Source: Candidatus Poribacteria bacterium (GTDB lineage Bacteria; Poribacteria; WGA-4E; WGA-3G). Taken from it: a DNA stretch of 32,768 nt. Below are positions 7,433 through 14,386 of the stretch, one piece after another. The stretch covers positions 1 to 32,768 of the forward strand of contig JAJEET010000027.1 of assembly GCA_022820835.1 (NCBI GenBank), read 5' to 3'. The notes under the pieces were generated by a model. The model saw only the letters and a program-made list of their open reading frames with translations. It did not search any database and had not been told where the DNA came from. The stretch's first letter is position 1. Every line of letters starts with the position of its first letter. The position numbers and the translations under genes are program-made.

Positions 7433-7461
7433 TTGACAGCCATACGGAATTCTGTTATTAT
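7433..7461 (+). promoter_or_regulatory. Sigma-70-like promoter for the MATE gene
   Basis: A consensus -35 TTGACA (7433-7438) and TATTAT (7456-7461) are spaced by exactly 17 bp. The transcript would start near 7468 with a leader of about 90 nt before the ATG at 7559. The 270 bp between HMA copy 2 and the MATE gene therefore hold two divergent promoters. Confidence 0.7.
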
Positions 7462-7558
7462 GCACCAAATTGATGCTATGCCTACCATTGAGACTTCGTT
7501 TGCAGATCTGTGCTAAGCAGAACTGAGCACCACGCAATAGGAGCCGCAACACAAATAC

Positions 7559-8932
7559 ATGAGAAAAGCACCGGGCGATCTAACGCAAGGGAGTCTGCTG
7601 AAGCATCTTCTGCGGCTCGCCGGACCGATAATACTCAGCTATATTCTTCAAGATGCCTTCAATATCATTGATATGATCTTCGTTGGCAGGCTCGGTCCGG
7701 GGGCAATCGCCGCTGTCGGTGTGAGCGGAAATCTGCTCCGACTCATCGGTGTTTTCGCACTCGGCATCTCAACGGGTACAGGGATCATAGTGGCACAGTA
7801 TTTAGGCGCGAGAGACCGCGCTCAAGCCGAACATATCGCGATGCAGTCAATCCTATTAGCCGTCTTTTTCTCCATCTGCGTCACACTCGTCGGCTATCCT
7901 TTAGCGAAACCCGGATTGCTTGCCGTGCGAATGGTTGATCCCGAAGTCCTAACTCTCGGTACAACCTACATGCACATCATTCTCATCGGTATCAGTACAA
8001 TGTTTTTATCAATGACCCTCGGCTCCATTTTCCGAGCCGGTGGGGACGCGTTTACGCCGATGCTCGTGCTGATTTTTTCAACCGTGATCAACATTGTCCT
8101 TGATCCGTTATTGATCTTCGGGTTATGGGGGTTTCCGAAACTCGGAGTGGCAGGTTCAGCGTACGCAACGCTAACCGGGCGCGGTGTCGGTGTGATTGTC
8201 CTCCTCTATCTGTGTTGGACCGGTAGAGCACCTATATCGTTAAAAAGCGTTCGGTTTCGGGCAGATTTCACGCGGATGTTCGCCATCCTACGGCTCGGCG
8301 TTTTCAGCTCTATGCAAGGGTTCTGGCGGCATGCTTCAAGGCTCGGTTTCCTATGGGTCATAGGACCATACGGTAAGACGGTTGTTGCCGCATATACAAT
8401 CTGTATGCGACTCCGGATCCTTGTGATGAACCCCGGATTCGGCATTGCAAACTCCGTCGCACCCTTGGTCGGACAAAATTTAGGTGCCAATCAGGTGGAC
8501 CGTGCTGAAAGATCCGCACGCGTCGCAAATATCTTAGGGGCCGCAATTATGGCAGCCATCGGCGCAATATTCCTCGTCTTTCCTGAGACGTTCATTCGGA
8601 TTTTTACCCCAGATACGGATGTGGTTGAAATTGGGATCGTCTACCTACGGTTTCTGGCACCAACATTCGGGTTTATCGGTTTCTCACTCGTCTTAGGAAA
8701 AGCACTCAACGGTGCCGGGGACACGTTCTCGCCAATGGTCATCACACTCGGTTCACAACTCATCATCGGTTTAGGACTTGTGATTATACTTTCACGTCTG
8801 ATCGGACTGAACGGCGTTTGGATCGGGATCGCACTCTCAAACATTGTACAAGGCGGCGTGATGTGGCTATGGTATCATACGGGTAGGTGGAAATCGATAA
8901 AAATTGTCCAAAGGAAACCAAAAACAGTGTAG
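7559..8932 (+). CDS. MATE-family multidrug/cation efflux protein
   Basis: This 457-residue inner-membrane antiporter belongs to the MATE/DinF family, which exports cationic compounds in exchange for Na+ or H+. The N-terminus (LTQGSLLKHLLRLAGPIILS then DAFNIIDMIFVGRLGPGAIA) and the second half (VGQNLGANQVDRAERSARVA, ALNGAGDTFSPMVI) are the two homologous halves of the family. About 12 hydrophobic segments are visible, the usual number. AGGAG is found 15 bp before the ATG, a long spacing, but no better in-frame start exists. It has its own promoter and precedes the rhodanese by 51 bp on the same strand. It may be co-transcribed with it. The substrate cannot be predicted. Confidence 0.92.
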   Translation: MRKAPGDLTQGSLLKHLLRLAGPIILSYILQDAFNIIDMIFVGRLGPGAIAAVGVSGNLLRLIGVFALGISTGTGIIVAQYLGARDRAQAEHIAMQSILLAVFFSICVTLVGYPLAKPGLLAVRMVDPEVLTLGTTYMHIILIGISTMFLSMTLGSIFRAGGDAFTPMLVLIFSTVINIVLDPLLIFGLWGFPKLGVAGSAYATLTGRGVGVIVLLYLCWTGRAPISLKSVRFRADFTRMFAILRLGVFSSMQGFWRHASRLGFLWVIGPYGKTVVAAYTICMRLRILVMNPGFGIANSVAPLVGQNLGANQVDRAERSARVANILGAAIMAAIGAIFLVFPETFIRIFTPDTDVVEIGIVYLRFLAPTFGFIGFSLVLGKALNGAGDTFSPMVITLGSQLIIGLGLVIILSRLIGLNGVWIGIALSNIVQGGVMWLWYHTGRWKSIKIVQRKPKTV

Positions 8933-8983
8933 GGCACAGCCCTTATACATAATTTTGAGAAATTTAAAAGGAGTCAGATAATA

Positions 8984-9826
8984 ATGGAAGCCTATAAAGG
9001 CTATGACAATCCGCAACTGGTTATCTCTGCAGCGGAATTGAAAGGCGCGCTCAACGATGAAACATTTTGTATCGTTGATACGCGACCGACTTATGAATAT
9101 ATTCGCGGGCATATTCCCGGCGCGCTGCATTTAGACCTGTTCGGTCTAAGCCTCATTGATACCCGTAAAGAGACTTATGATGCCTTTATGTGGATGATCG
9201 CGTATCTGTTTCAGCAACGCGGACTTGACTCTGCGAAGCCGATTATATGGTATGAAGCTATATCTGGGACCAGGGCATCGCGCGGGTTCTGGTTCTGTGA
9301 GTACTTAGGACACGCTGAAACCAGGCTGTTAGATGGAGGTTTCAAGGCGTGGTTAGCGGCTGACGGTCCAGTCAGCACAACAGGGGCAGAACCGCCGGAA
9401 GTGCCACCCTTCCCGATAAATGCACAGCACAACACCCACATGGATGCAGATGTGATCCGTGTCCTCTTAAACCGAGACGATTTTGTACCTCTGGATACAC
9501 GGACAGATGACGAACACTACGGTCGGGTAGCGCGCGCAGAACGCGCCGGTGCTATTCCGGGTTCCATCCATATTGAATGGCTCAATAACCTCGACGAAAC
9601 GGGTGCCTTTAAACCCGCCGATGAACTCCGAGCGATGTACGAAGCCGTCGGTATTACACCCGAAAAACAGGTCATGTGCTACTGACAGGGCGGATACCGC
9701 TCTTCGCAAACCTATCTGGCGTTGCGACTGTTGGGATACCCCAAAGTCAGCAACTACATAGGTTCTTGGAAAGAGTGGGGTGACCGGCTGGATCTGCCGG
9801 TCGAAATTCCTGAAACTCAGGTTTAA
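8984..9826 (+). CDS. Two-domain rhodanese (sulfurtransferase) with in-frame TGA (putative selenocysteine) at the catalytic position
   Basis: Read through the TGA at 9683-9685 (codon 234), the gene encodes 280 residues ending at TAA (9824-9826), the usual length for a tandem-rhodanese thiosulfate/3-mercaptopyruvate sulfurtransferase. The N-terminal domain (about 13-135) has [20 protein letters not shown] and an inactive loop ([11 protein letters not shown]). The C-terminal domain (about 150-275) has [25 protein letters not shown], then [38 protein letters not shown]. The TGA falls exactly on the catalytic Cys that carries the persulfide. AAGGAG lies upstream of ATG 8984. Sec-containing rhodanese-like proteins have been reported in marine metagenomic surveys, as I recall, so decoding is plausible. 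Stopping at TGA would remove the whole active-site loop. It is convergent with the hydrolase, 3 bp apart. Confidence 0.85.
9687..9727 (+). promoter_or_regulatory. Candidate SECIS region after the rhodanese TGA
   Basis: Two consecutive hairpins follow the TGA. The first (9687-9703) has a 7-bp stem with one G-U pair and an AUA loop, very close to the TGA. The second (9704-9727) has a perfect 6-bp stem TCGCAA/TTGCGA and a 12-nt loop containing a GG, 33-34 nt after the TGA. Neither matches the ideal bacterial SECIS as cleanly as the HMA hairpins. Confidence 0.4.
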
Positions 9827-9829
9827 AAG

Positions 9830-10551
9830 TTACGGTACACGGAGTGGACCTACGACTTCGGCGACTTCAGCTGGACACTCGTGTGGCAGATAATGTCCAA
9901 CATGAGGAATCCACACCCACTGAATATTTGGGTTCGGCGGAATGCACAATTTCTTTTCAGTTAGCGCATTCCGCCCCATACCACCAAAGACTTCCCAAAT
10001 CGGGATGCCTGCCTGTTGTAAGTAGGCGTACGCATCGAACGCCGTGACAGATTCCCAAAAATGGTTCCAGATTTCAGGTTGAAACGACTGCGTGTCCTCT
10101 TAGACTTCTGCTGAATCTCCGCAATCGCTACCTCTGACAAGGAACCGTAAAACCGCCCAGGATCGAAAGAACTTCCGGCAGCCGAAAGACTCGTCCAACC
10201 CTCCAACAGCACAAGTCCAATAACACAGGATGAACGTTGTGCAACCTCCATCGCCACCATACCTCCAAGGCTATGTCCGACGATTACCAACGCTTGAAGG
10301 CGCAAATGATTTACAAGGTGCAAGACATCTTCAGCAAGGTCTGTTAGTGTGAACGGTTGCGTCGGGACTGTACTCTGTCCGTGTCCACGAAAATCGAGCG
10401 CGATGAAACGTTGGTTGTGCGGTAATCCATCGGTCACCGACATCAAATCTGATGCATCACACCCCGTCCCGTGTAAAAAAATTAGAGGCGGTGGCAGATT
10501 CCCTGAATCGTGGTAAGCCATCTCTCCCCAAGACATTTCGATGGTTCTCAT
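9830..10551 (-). pseudogene. Alpha/beta hydrolase with a single frameshift
   Basis: The minus-strand reading begins MRTIEMSWGEMAYHDSG and shows the alpha/beta hydrolase fold: LIFLHGTGCDASD (oxyanion loop), ALDFRGHGQST, and the nucleophile elbow IVGHSLGGMVAM. Near 10098-10103 the frame is lost. In frame it runs on as basic nonsense to a TAA at 9961. A one-base-shifted frame continues as QSFQPEIWNHFWESVTAFDA, PIWEVFGGMGRN, and WIPHVGHYLPHECPAEVAEV, which contains the expected catalytic His, and stops at 9830-9832. Restoring one A in the AAGAGG run would give a normal enzyme of about 240 residues. This is either a recent null mutation or an assembly error. No strong ribosome binding site was seen. 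It sits 29 bp downstream of the amidohydrolase, probably in one operon. Confidence 0.8.
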
Positions 10552-10580
10552 TGTAGGTGTTCGCTTTTAGGGTGCCGATT

Positions 10581-11426
10581 TTAGGAAGACAAATTCCATA
10601 TTCTTGCAGCGGTGCCTCCGAGAATCTGTTCCTTATCATCGTCTGTCAGGAATGGAAGTCCCTCCCGAATCAGACGGAGCTCTTGTTCTAAAGTGGGCCA
10701 GTTATGCTTCTGTCTGTGATGCCCCGGGTATCCCGTTCCCCACACTGTCCGTTCCACACCGAACACCGAAAGCAGTTTTTGTATGAACGGGTGCACGTCT
10801 GCATAAGGAAAATCTTGGTGCGAACGTCCGGCGACATCCGATAATTTAAGATGTACATTGTCGTATTGCGCGAGGTCCACAATCGGTTGAAACGCTGCAG
10901 CGTTGGCATCTATCTGCGGATACCCTAAGTGGTCAAGAATAAGCGTCAGGTGTGGATACTGTTCCGCAATGACTGCAACCTGATCGGCGAACTCGGCGCG
11001 AAGATGAAATTGGATGATTGCATTCAGTGCGGCGATCTCCTCCCACATTGGGCTGTTCTGTTCGGTTAGCAGAACCTTTTCATCGGGATAGTACATTGGA
11101 TGGAAACGGAAGCCGACCAGACCACGATCTTTTATCCAATAGCGAACCTGCGTTGCATTGTCCGGGTCTTGTGGATCAATCAATCCATGTCCAATGAATC
11201 GGTTCGGAAAACGCGCCACTGAATCCGCGATGTAACCGTTATCCCAAGTCGACCAACTCGTTTGCACCAATACCGTCCAGTCTACACCGCGCGCGTCCAT
11301 CTCCGACAAGAGCTCATCTGCAGTTCCGGGTTCATCTGGATAGGAATTCCAAGTCGGTGCCGTCGGACCGACAGGATACTTCGGGGGATCTATTTCCCAG
11401 ACATGAACATGTGTATCTACAATCAT
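10581..11426 (-). CDS. Amidohydrolase-2-family (TIM-barrel) protein lacking the usual catalytic Asp
   Basis: This 281-residue protein belongs to the amidohydrolase_2 family, whose members hydrolyse or decarboxylate lactones, cyclic amides and carboxylated aromatics. Metal-site HxH is at residues 6 and 8 (MIVDTHVHVW). The following His motifs are GFRFHPMYY, IIQFHLRAEF and LILDHLGYPQ. Where the family usually has GSDxP, whose Asp is catalytic, this protein has WGTGYPG. It therefore lacks that acid, so its chemistry may differ or it may not bind metal classically. The start at 11426 is set by GAGGAG 6 bp upstream; longer readings lack this. The stop TAA is at 10581-10583. The operon partner is the alpha/beta hydrolase, a common pairing in catabolic clusters. 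The substrate is unknown. Confidence 0.87.
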   Translation of the reverse strand: MIVDTHVHVWEIDPPKYPVGPTAPTWNSYPDEPGTADELLSEMDARGVDWTVLVQTSWSTWDNGYIADSVARFPNRFIGHGLIDPQDPDNATQVRYWIKDRGLVGFRFHPMYYPDEKVLLTEQNSPMWEEIAALNAIIQFHLRAEFADQVAVIAEQYPHLTLILDHLGYPQIDANAAAFQPIVDLAQYDNVHLKLSDVAGRSHQDFPYADVHPFIQKLLSVFGVERTVWGTGYPGHHRQKHNWPTLEQELRLIREGLPFLTDDDKEQILGGTAARIWNLSS

Positions 11427-11454
11427 GGAAAGCTCCTCAATACGCACCACCACT

Positions 11455-11481
11455 GCAGGCGAGGTTTTAAACCTCGCCTGC
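11455..11481. terminator. 12-bp palindrome between moeA and the amidohydrolase gene
   Basis: A perfect 12-bp inverted repeat (11455-11466 and 11470-11481, core GGCGAGGTT/AACCTCGCC, loop TTA) lies 23 bp after the moeA stop. No T-run follows on the minus strand. It belongs to the family of GGCG-N-GG palindromes seen repeatedly in this window and may act as a terminator or an RNA-end stabiliser. Confidence 0.55.
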
Positions 11482-11504
11482 AAAGTGATTTGCGTAAACT
11501 CTGT

Positions 11505-12707
11505 TTAGAACAGGAATTGGGCATCCACTTTTTCACCAGCCTGTAACGATGTCGCTGTTGAAATCGTAATTAAACCGTTTGCCAATACAAGGGAATGCAA
11601 GATACCTGACCCTTGGGGCCCGGTTGTTTGTGCGGTGATCTCTCCGCCAGACACTTTAAGGATTGCGCGCATATAATTAACACGTCCATCTCTATTCGTC
11701 ACGCTCTCAGTCAAAGTCGCTTTAAAAGTCGGACGTAATAGTTCGGTATGTCCAGCCATTTTGAGAAGTGCAGGGCGGACAAAGAGCTCAAACACAACGA
11801 GTGAAGAGACGGGGTTACCGGGCAATCCGAAAATCGGTTTCCCGTCAGCGATCCCGTAAGCCTGCGGTTTTCCAGGTTTCATAGCGACGCGCCAGAAGTT
11901 AATTTCACCTAACTTCGCCAAAACGGTCTTTACGACATCGTGCTCACCGACAGAGACCCCACCACTTGTGATAAGTGCGTCAGCCTTCGCGAGCGCGGCA
12001 CGAAAGATCCGCTCTGTTTCTGCTTCATCATCAGGGGCGATCCCCATATCAATGGGTATACCGCCAGCTTCTTCAACTTGCGCATAGAGTCCATAACGGT
12101 TGCTGTCCCGAATTTTTCCCGGTTCAAGCCGTTCACCGAGGGGCGTAAGTTCATCACCCGTCGAAACAATCGCAACGATAGGTTTCCGGTGTACTGTCGC
12201 TTCCTCACAATTGAGAGAAGCCAGCATTGAGACCTCTGGCGGACGCAGGTGCTTCCCCTTTCCCATCACTTGCTGACCTTCTGAAACACTCTCGCCGGTA
12301 AAACGGACATTTCCAGCTGTGTCAATACTTTCAAATATCTTGACTTCATCGCCTTCTTGCTGCGTCACCTCTTGCATAATGACAGCGTTAGCCCCCTGAG
12401 GCATCATCGCGCCCGTCATGATTCGCGACGCTTGCCCCGCTGCAACCTGTTTTGTCGGAGCATACCCTGCTGCGATCGTCTCTACAACTGAAAGCACGGC
12501 GGGATTCTTCTCGGACGCATCTTTTACGTCGGCTGCGCGAACGGCATATCCATCCATCGCTGAATTGTCAAATGGCGGGATATTTTCCTCGGCATGCAAC
12601 GCCTCTGCAAGCACATAACCCGTACACTCAAGAATTTCCCGCTTTTCTGAGGGTAAAATTGGAATGGTATCCAGCATCCGTTGGCGGGCTTCATCAACAC
12701 TTAGCAT
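11505..12707 (-). CDS. moeA: Molybdopterin molybdenumtransferase
   Basis: MoeA inserts molybdate into adenylated molybdopterin (MPT-AMP) in the last step of molybdenum cofactor synthesis in the cytosol. The 400-residue length matches the family. Motifs in order: ENIPPFDNSAMDGYAVRAAD near residue 41, SRIMTGAMMPQGANAV, IVSTGDELTPLGERLEPGKI, SNRYGLYAQVEEAGG, ALITSGGVSVGEHD (the MoCF-binding loop), KPGKPQAYG and GLPGNPVSSLV. The start ATG at 12707 follows AAGGAGA about 9 bp upstream. It is the only Mo-cofactor gene in the window and is not adjacent to other moa/mog genes. Mo enzymes such as formate dehydrogenase are often selenoproteins, but any link to the nearby TGA-containing genes is speculation. 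Confidence 0.95.
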   Translation of the reverse strand: MLSVDEARQRMLDTIPILPSEKREILECTGYVLAEALHAEENIPPFDNSAMDGYAVRAADVKDASEKNPAVLSVVETIAAGYAPTKQVAAGQASRIMTGAMMPQGANAVIMQEVTQQEGDEVKIFESIDTAGNVRFTGESVSEGQQVMGKGKHLRPPEVSMLASLNCEEATVHRKPIVAIVSTGDELTPLGERLEPGKIRDSNRYGLYAQVEEAGGIPIDMGIAPDDEAETERIFRAALAKADALITSGGVSVGEHDVVKTVLAKLGEINFWRVAMKPGKPQAYGIADGKPIFGLPGNPVSSLVVFELFVRPALLKMAGHTELLRPTFKATLTESVTNRDGRVNYMRAILKVSGGEITAQTTGPQGSGILHSLVLANGLITISTATSLQAGEKVDAQFLF

Positions 12708-12808
12708 CTAATTTTTTCTCCTTTCGATATTCTCATTCCAATATGATACAACACGATGTTGATATGTGCAAGTCCATTAATTTTGATCTGCCAGTTGAGG
12801 CATCTTCA

Positions 12809-12892
12809 TCGTACGATAGCCCCTCGGGTGCTATATTTACTGACGGCTGACGGCTGTCGTACGATAGCCCCTCAGGCACTATATTTACTGAC
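12809..12892. repeat. Two 36-bp direct repeats in the moeA upstream region
   Basis: Nearly identical units at 12809-12844 and 12857-12892 (48-bp period) share a CGTACGATAGCCCCTC core and the end CTATATTTACTGAC. They are flanked by short TGACGGCTGACGG-like tandem repeats to about 12915. The differences lie in the GGGTG versus AGGCA segment, where the first copy can form a better hairpin (ATAGC/GCTAT). These are probably non-coding dispersed repeats. Apart from the promoter below, nothing else is seen in 12725-12931. Confidence 0.65.
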
Positions 12893-12931
12893 TATTGACG
12901 GCTAACGACTGACTGCTTTTTCAACTTTGAT

Positions 12932-12960
12932 TTGACATTGACATAATCGTATGATATAAT
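12932..12960 (+). promoter_or_regulatory. Perfect-consensus sigma-70 promoter with extended -10
   Basis: TTGACA (12932-12937), 17 bp, then TATAAT (12955-12960), preceded by TG at 12952-12953, gives a full match to both boxes plus an extended -10. It points toward the metal-handling genes. The leader would be about 160 nt. Confidence 0.75.
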
Positions 12961-13127
12961 TTATCGCAAGTTTATCGGCACTCTTTACATTTATAATAGA
13001 TTTCAGAATTAATGAAACACGACACAACGGGCGAGGGAACCTCGCCTTTACGAGGGTGGTCTTCGCAATCACTGAAATGTCTCTTTAATTATTGACTTTA
13101 CTATAATCATCAAACAGGTTCTCGTTT
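12961..13127 (+). promoter_or_regulatory. Leader of the metal-handling gene set
   Basis: Just after the -10 box are two TTATCG direct repeats (12961-12966, 12972-12977), 11 bp or about one helical turn apart, a possible operator. A 7-bp GGCGAGG/CCTCGCC hairpin lies at 13030-13046. A second TATAAT (13102-13107) near the gene has no convincing -35. No known riboswitch was recognised. Confidence 0.35.
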
Positions 13128-13466
13128 ATGAGAAATAGCATGACTTATCCTAATCCGCTAATATTTGGACGTGGTTTGAAAACTTGCATTGCAATAAGTC
13201 TATGCTGTTATATCCTGTTGCTCGGTGTCACTGAACTCACACACGATCATGCCGAACATTGCCATTCGGGGGATACCTGCCATTCGGAGGATACCTGCGC
13301 AGCCTGTCTCTTTCACAGCCAACACGTCAGTGCCGAAATTGAATCCCCTGCACTTATATATCCTCTTCTTTTCAGTACGACACTCCCATTTTATGAAGCC
13401 GTTTTTCTTCCTTTAAGACTTACCACGAACACGCGAAGTCGCGCCCCACCTGTATTCTCCAATTAA
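13128..13466 (+). CDS. DUF2946-like small His/Cys-rich membrane-associated protein
   Basis: This is a 112-residue protein with one N-terminal hydrophobic segment (TCIAISLCCYILLLGV). It is followed by a His/Cys-rich, probably periplasmic stretch: THDHAEHCHSGDTCHSEDTC, then CAACLFHSQH. A second hydrophobic region, a Pro-rich tail and the end SRAPPVFSN complete it. Clustered His/Asp/Cys with a CxxC and an RAPP-type tail resemble DUF2946/metal-regulated small proteins, some of which lie in Zur-controlled clusters; this is pattern recognition only. Metal binding, probably Zn or Cu, is likely from composition. The ATG at 13140 is an alternative start. It leads a set with a metal-rich lipoprotein, a TonB receptor and a MerC-like protein, though 335 bp separate it from the next gene. 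Confidence 0.65.
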   Translation: MRNSMTYPNPLIFGRGLKTCIAISLCCYILLLGVTELTHDHAEHCHSGDTCHSEDTCAACLFHSQHVSAEIESPALIYPLLFSTTLPFYEAVFLPLRLTTNTRSRAPPVFSN

Positions 13467-13520
13467 CCAGCAAATTTTGCCATTTACAGGCGGATTTTGT
13501 TTTTCCTTTATACTCCTATT

Positions 13521-13565
13521 GTACAAAGACCGCGGGGTTCTCTATACGCGCCCCGCGCTTTGTAC
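13521..13565. terminator. Long G+C-rich hairpin after the DUF2946-like gene
   Basis: The arms GTACAAAG/CTTTGTAC (13521-13528, 13558-13565) and CGCGGGG/CCCCGCG (13531-13537, 13551-13557) form a 15-bp stem interrupted by an AC bulge, with a 13-nt loop. No T-run follows. It could terminate or attenuate transcription, or be a REP-type element. Confidence 0.5.
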
Positions 13566-13602
13566 ATCCGTACTTTGCAATATACTATAGTGCTTTTGTA
13601 GT

Positions 13603-13719
13603 AGATGCTGCCTGATTGTGTGTATTCAATGGCTCTCGTTAGGATTTTGTAGCGTATCCTGTTAGGTTGCGCTGCCTACGCACAAACTAACAAGTTTAGG
13701 CTACAACACAGCAGCATCT
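13603..13719. repeat. Nested inverted-repeat element upstream of the metal-rich lipoprotein
   Basis: Three nested arms face each other: AGATGCTGC/GCAGCATCT (13603-13611, 13711-13719), TTGTAGC/GCTACAA (13647-13653, 13700-13706), and CTGTTAG with a near-complementary CTAACAAG (13659-13665, 13687-13694). The whole could fold into a cruciform or a structured RNA. It resembles a miniature transposable element or dispersed repeat and fills the 335-bp gap before 13801. Confidence 0.55.
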
Positions 13720-13800
13720 GTAAGTTCTATCTATTTTAGAAGCGATACGCACACACTGTGTACTATCAAATTAAAAAATTTTTAAAATTGGAGACTACGA

Positions 13801-14376
13801 ATGTTTACGTATCTTTTTGGACGCGACTTTTCTGTCGCTATTTCTCGATTAATGTTACTCGCCTTTGTCGCCATACTTCCCCTCATGGGCGGTTGCGGTG
13901 AAGATGACAACCCTATTGTTGATGATGGACATGACCACGCACACGAAGCGGATGCACCCATGCACGCCGATGTCGACGGCTTTATTTTGGAAGTCGGGGA
14001 CAAGGAGGTCTATCGTCAATTTCAAGGCACCCATGAGGGCAGCCTCACCGTCACTGTTGGTGAAGAGATTGAGGTCCATGCCGTCTTTCTTGATGCAAAC
14101 GGTGCCGAAGCCCACCTGGATGAAGTAGAGGCCGTGGATGAACATGGACATGAGGAAGTCTTCGGCTTGGGCTTGTCGGATTACGATTCCGCTATTATTG
14201 AGATTCATCTGGAACACGAAGATGAAGAAGAACACGGTGAAGAAGAACACGGTGAAGAATTAGGATTTGGACTCGAGGGACTGAAGGCAGGAACAACGGA
14301 AATTAAACTGCAACTTCTTCACGGGGATCATCCTGACTTCACAGCAGCACTCCCGATACCAGTAACGGTACAATAA
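13801..14376 (+). CDS. His/Asp/Glu-rich metal-binding lipoprotein
   Basis: This 191-residue protein begins with a lipoprotein signal whose lipobox LMGGC ends at Cys 32. The mature part starts with a His-rich segment (DDGHDHAHEADAPMHADVDG). It has an Ig-like or cupredoxin-like beta region (SLTVTVGEEIEVHAVFLDAN, then EEVFGL). A highly acidic His-containing loop follows (EHEDEEEHGEEEHGEELG). Such clusters bind Zn2+, Cu2+ or Ni2+ weakly and suit periplasmic metal capture. No catalytic motif is seen. GGAG lies 7 bp before ATG 13801. It stops 10 bp before the TonB-receptor start, so the two are very probably translated from one mRNA and may hand metal to or from the receptor. Confidence 0.75.
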   Translation: MFTYLFGRDFSVAISRLMLLAFVAILPLMGGCGEDDNPIVDDGHDHAHEADAPMHADVDGFILEVGDKEVYRQFQGTHEGSLTVTVGEEIEVHAVFLDANGAEAHLDEVEAVDEHGHEEVFGLGLSDYDSAIIEIHLEHEDEEEHGEEEHGEELGFGLEGLKAGTTEIKLQLLHGDHPDFTAALPIPVTVQ

Positions 14377-14386
14377 GGGGGACATC

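Noticed and set aside
6427..9826. TGA read as Trp or another amino acid throughout the genome (recoded genetic code)
   Set aside because: LamG and the three permease genes end in TGA after full-length domains, and TGG is used for Trp everywhere. The three internal TGAs fall only on functional Cys positions.
12809..12892. Second possible CRISPR-like array
   Set aside because: Two imperfect 36-bp copies with a 12-bp gap, too short for a spacer, and no cas genes.
13855..14250. 131-codon minus-strand frame opposite the His-rich lipoprotein
   Set aside because: It mirrors the biased codon composition of the acidic/His-rich gene; no ribosome binding site or homology pattern.
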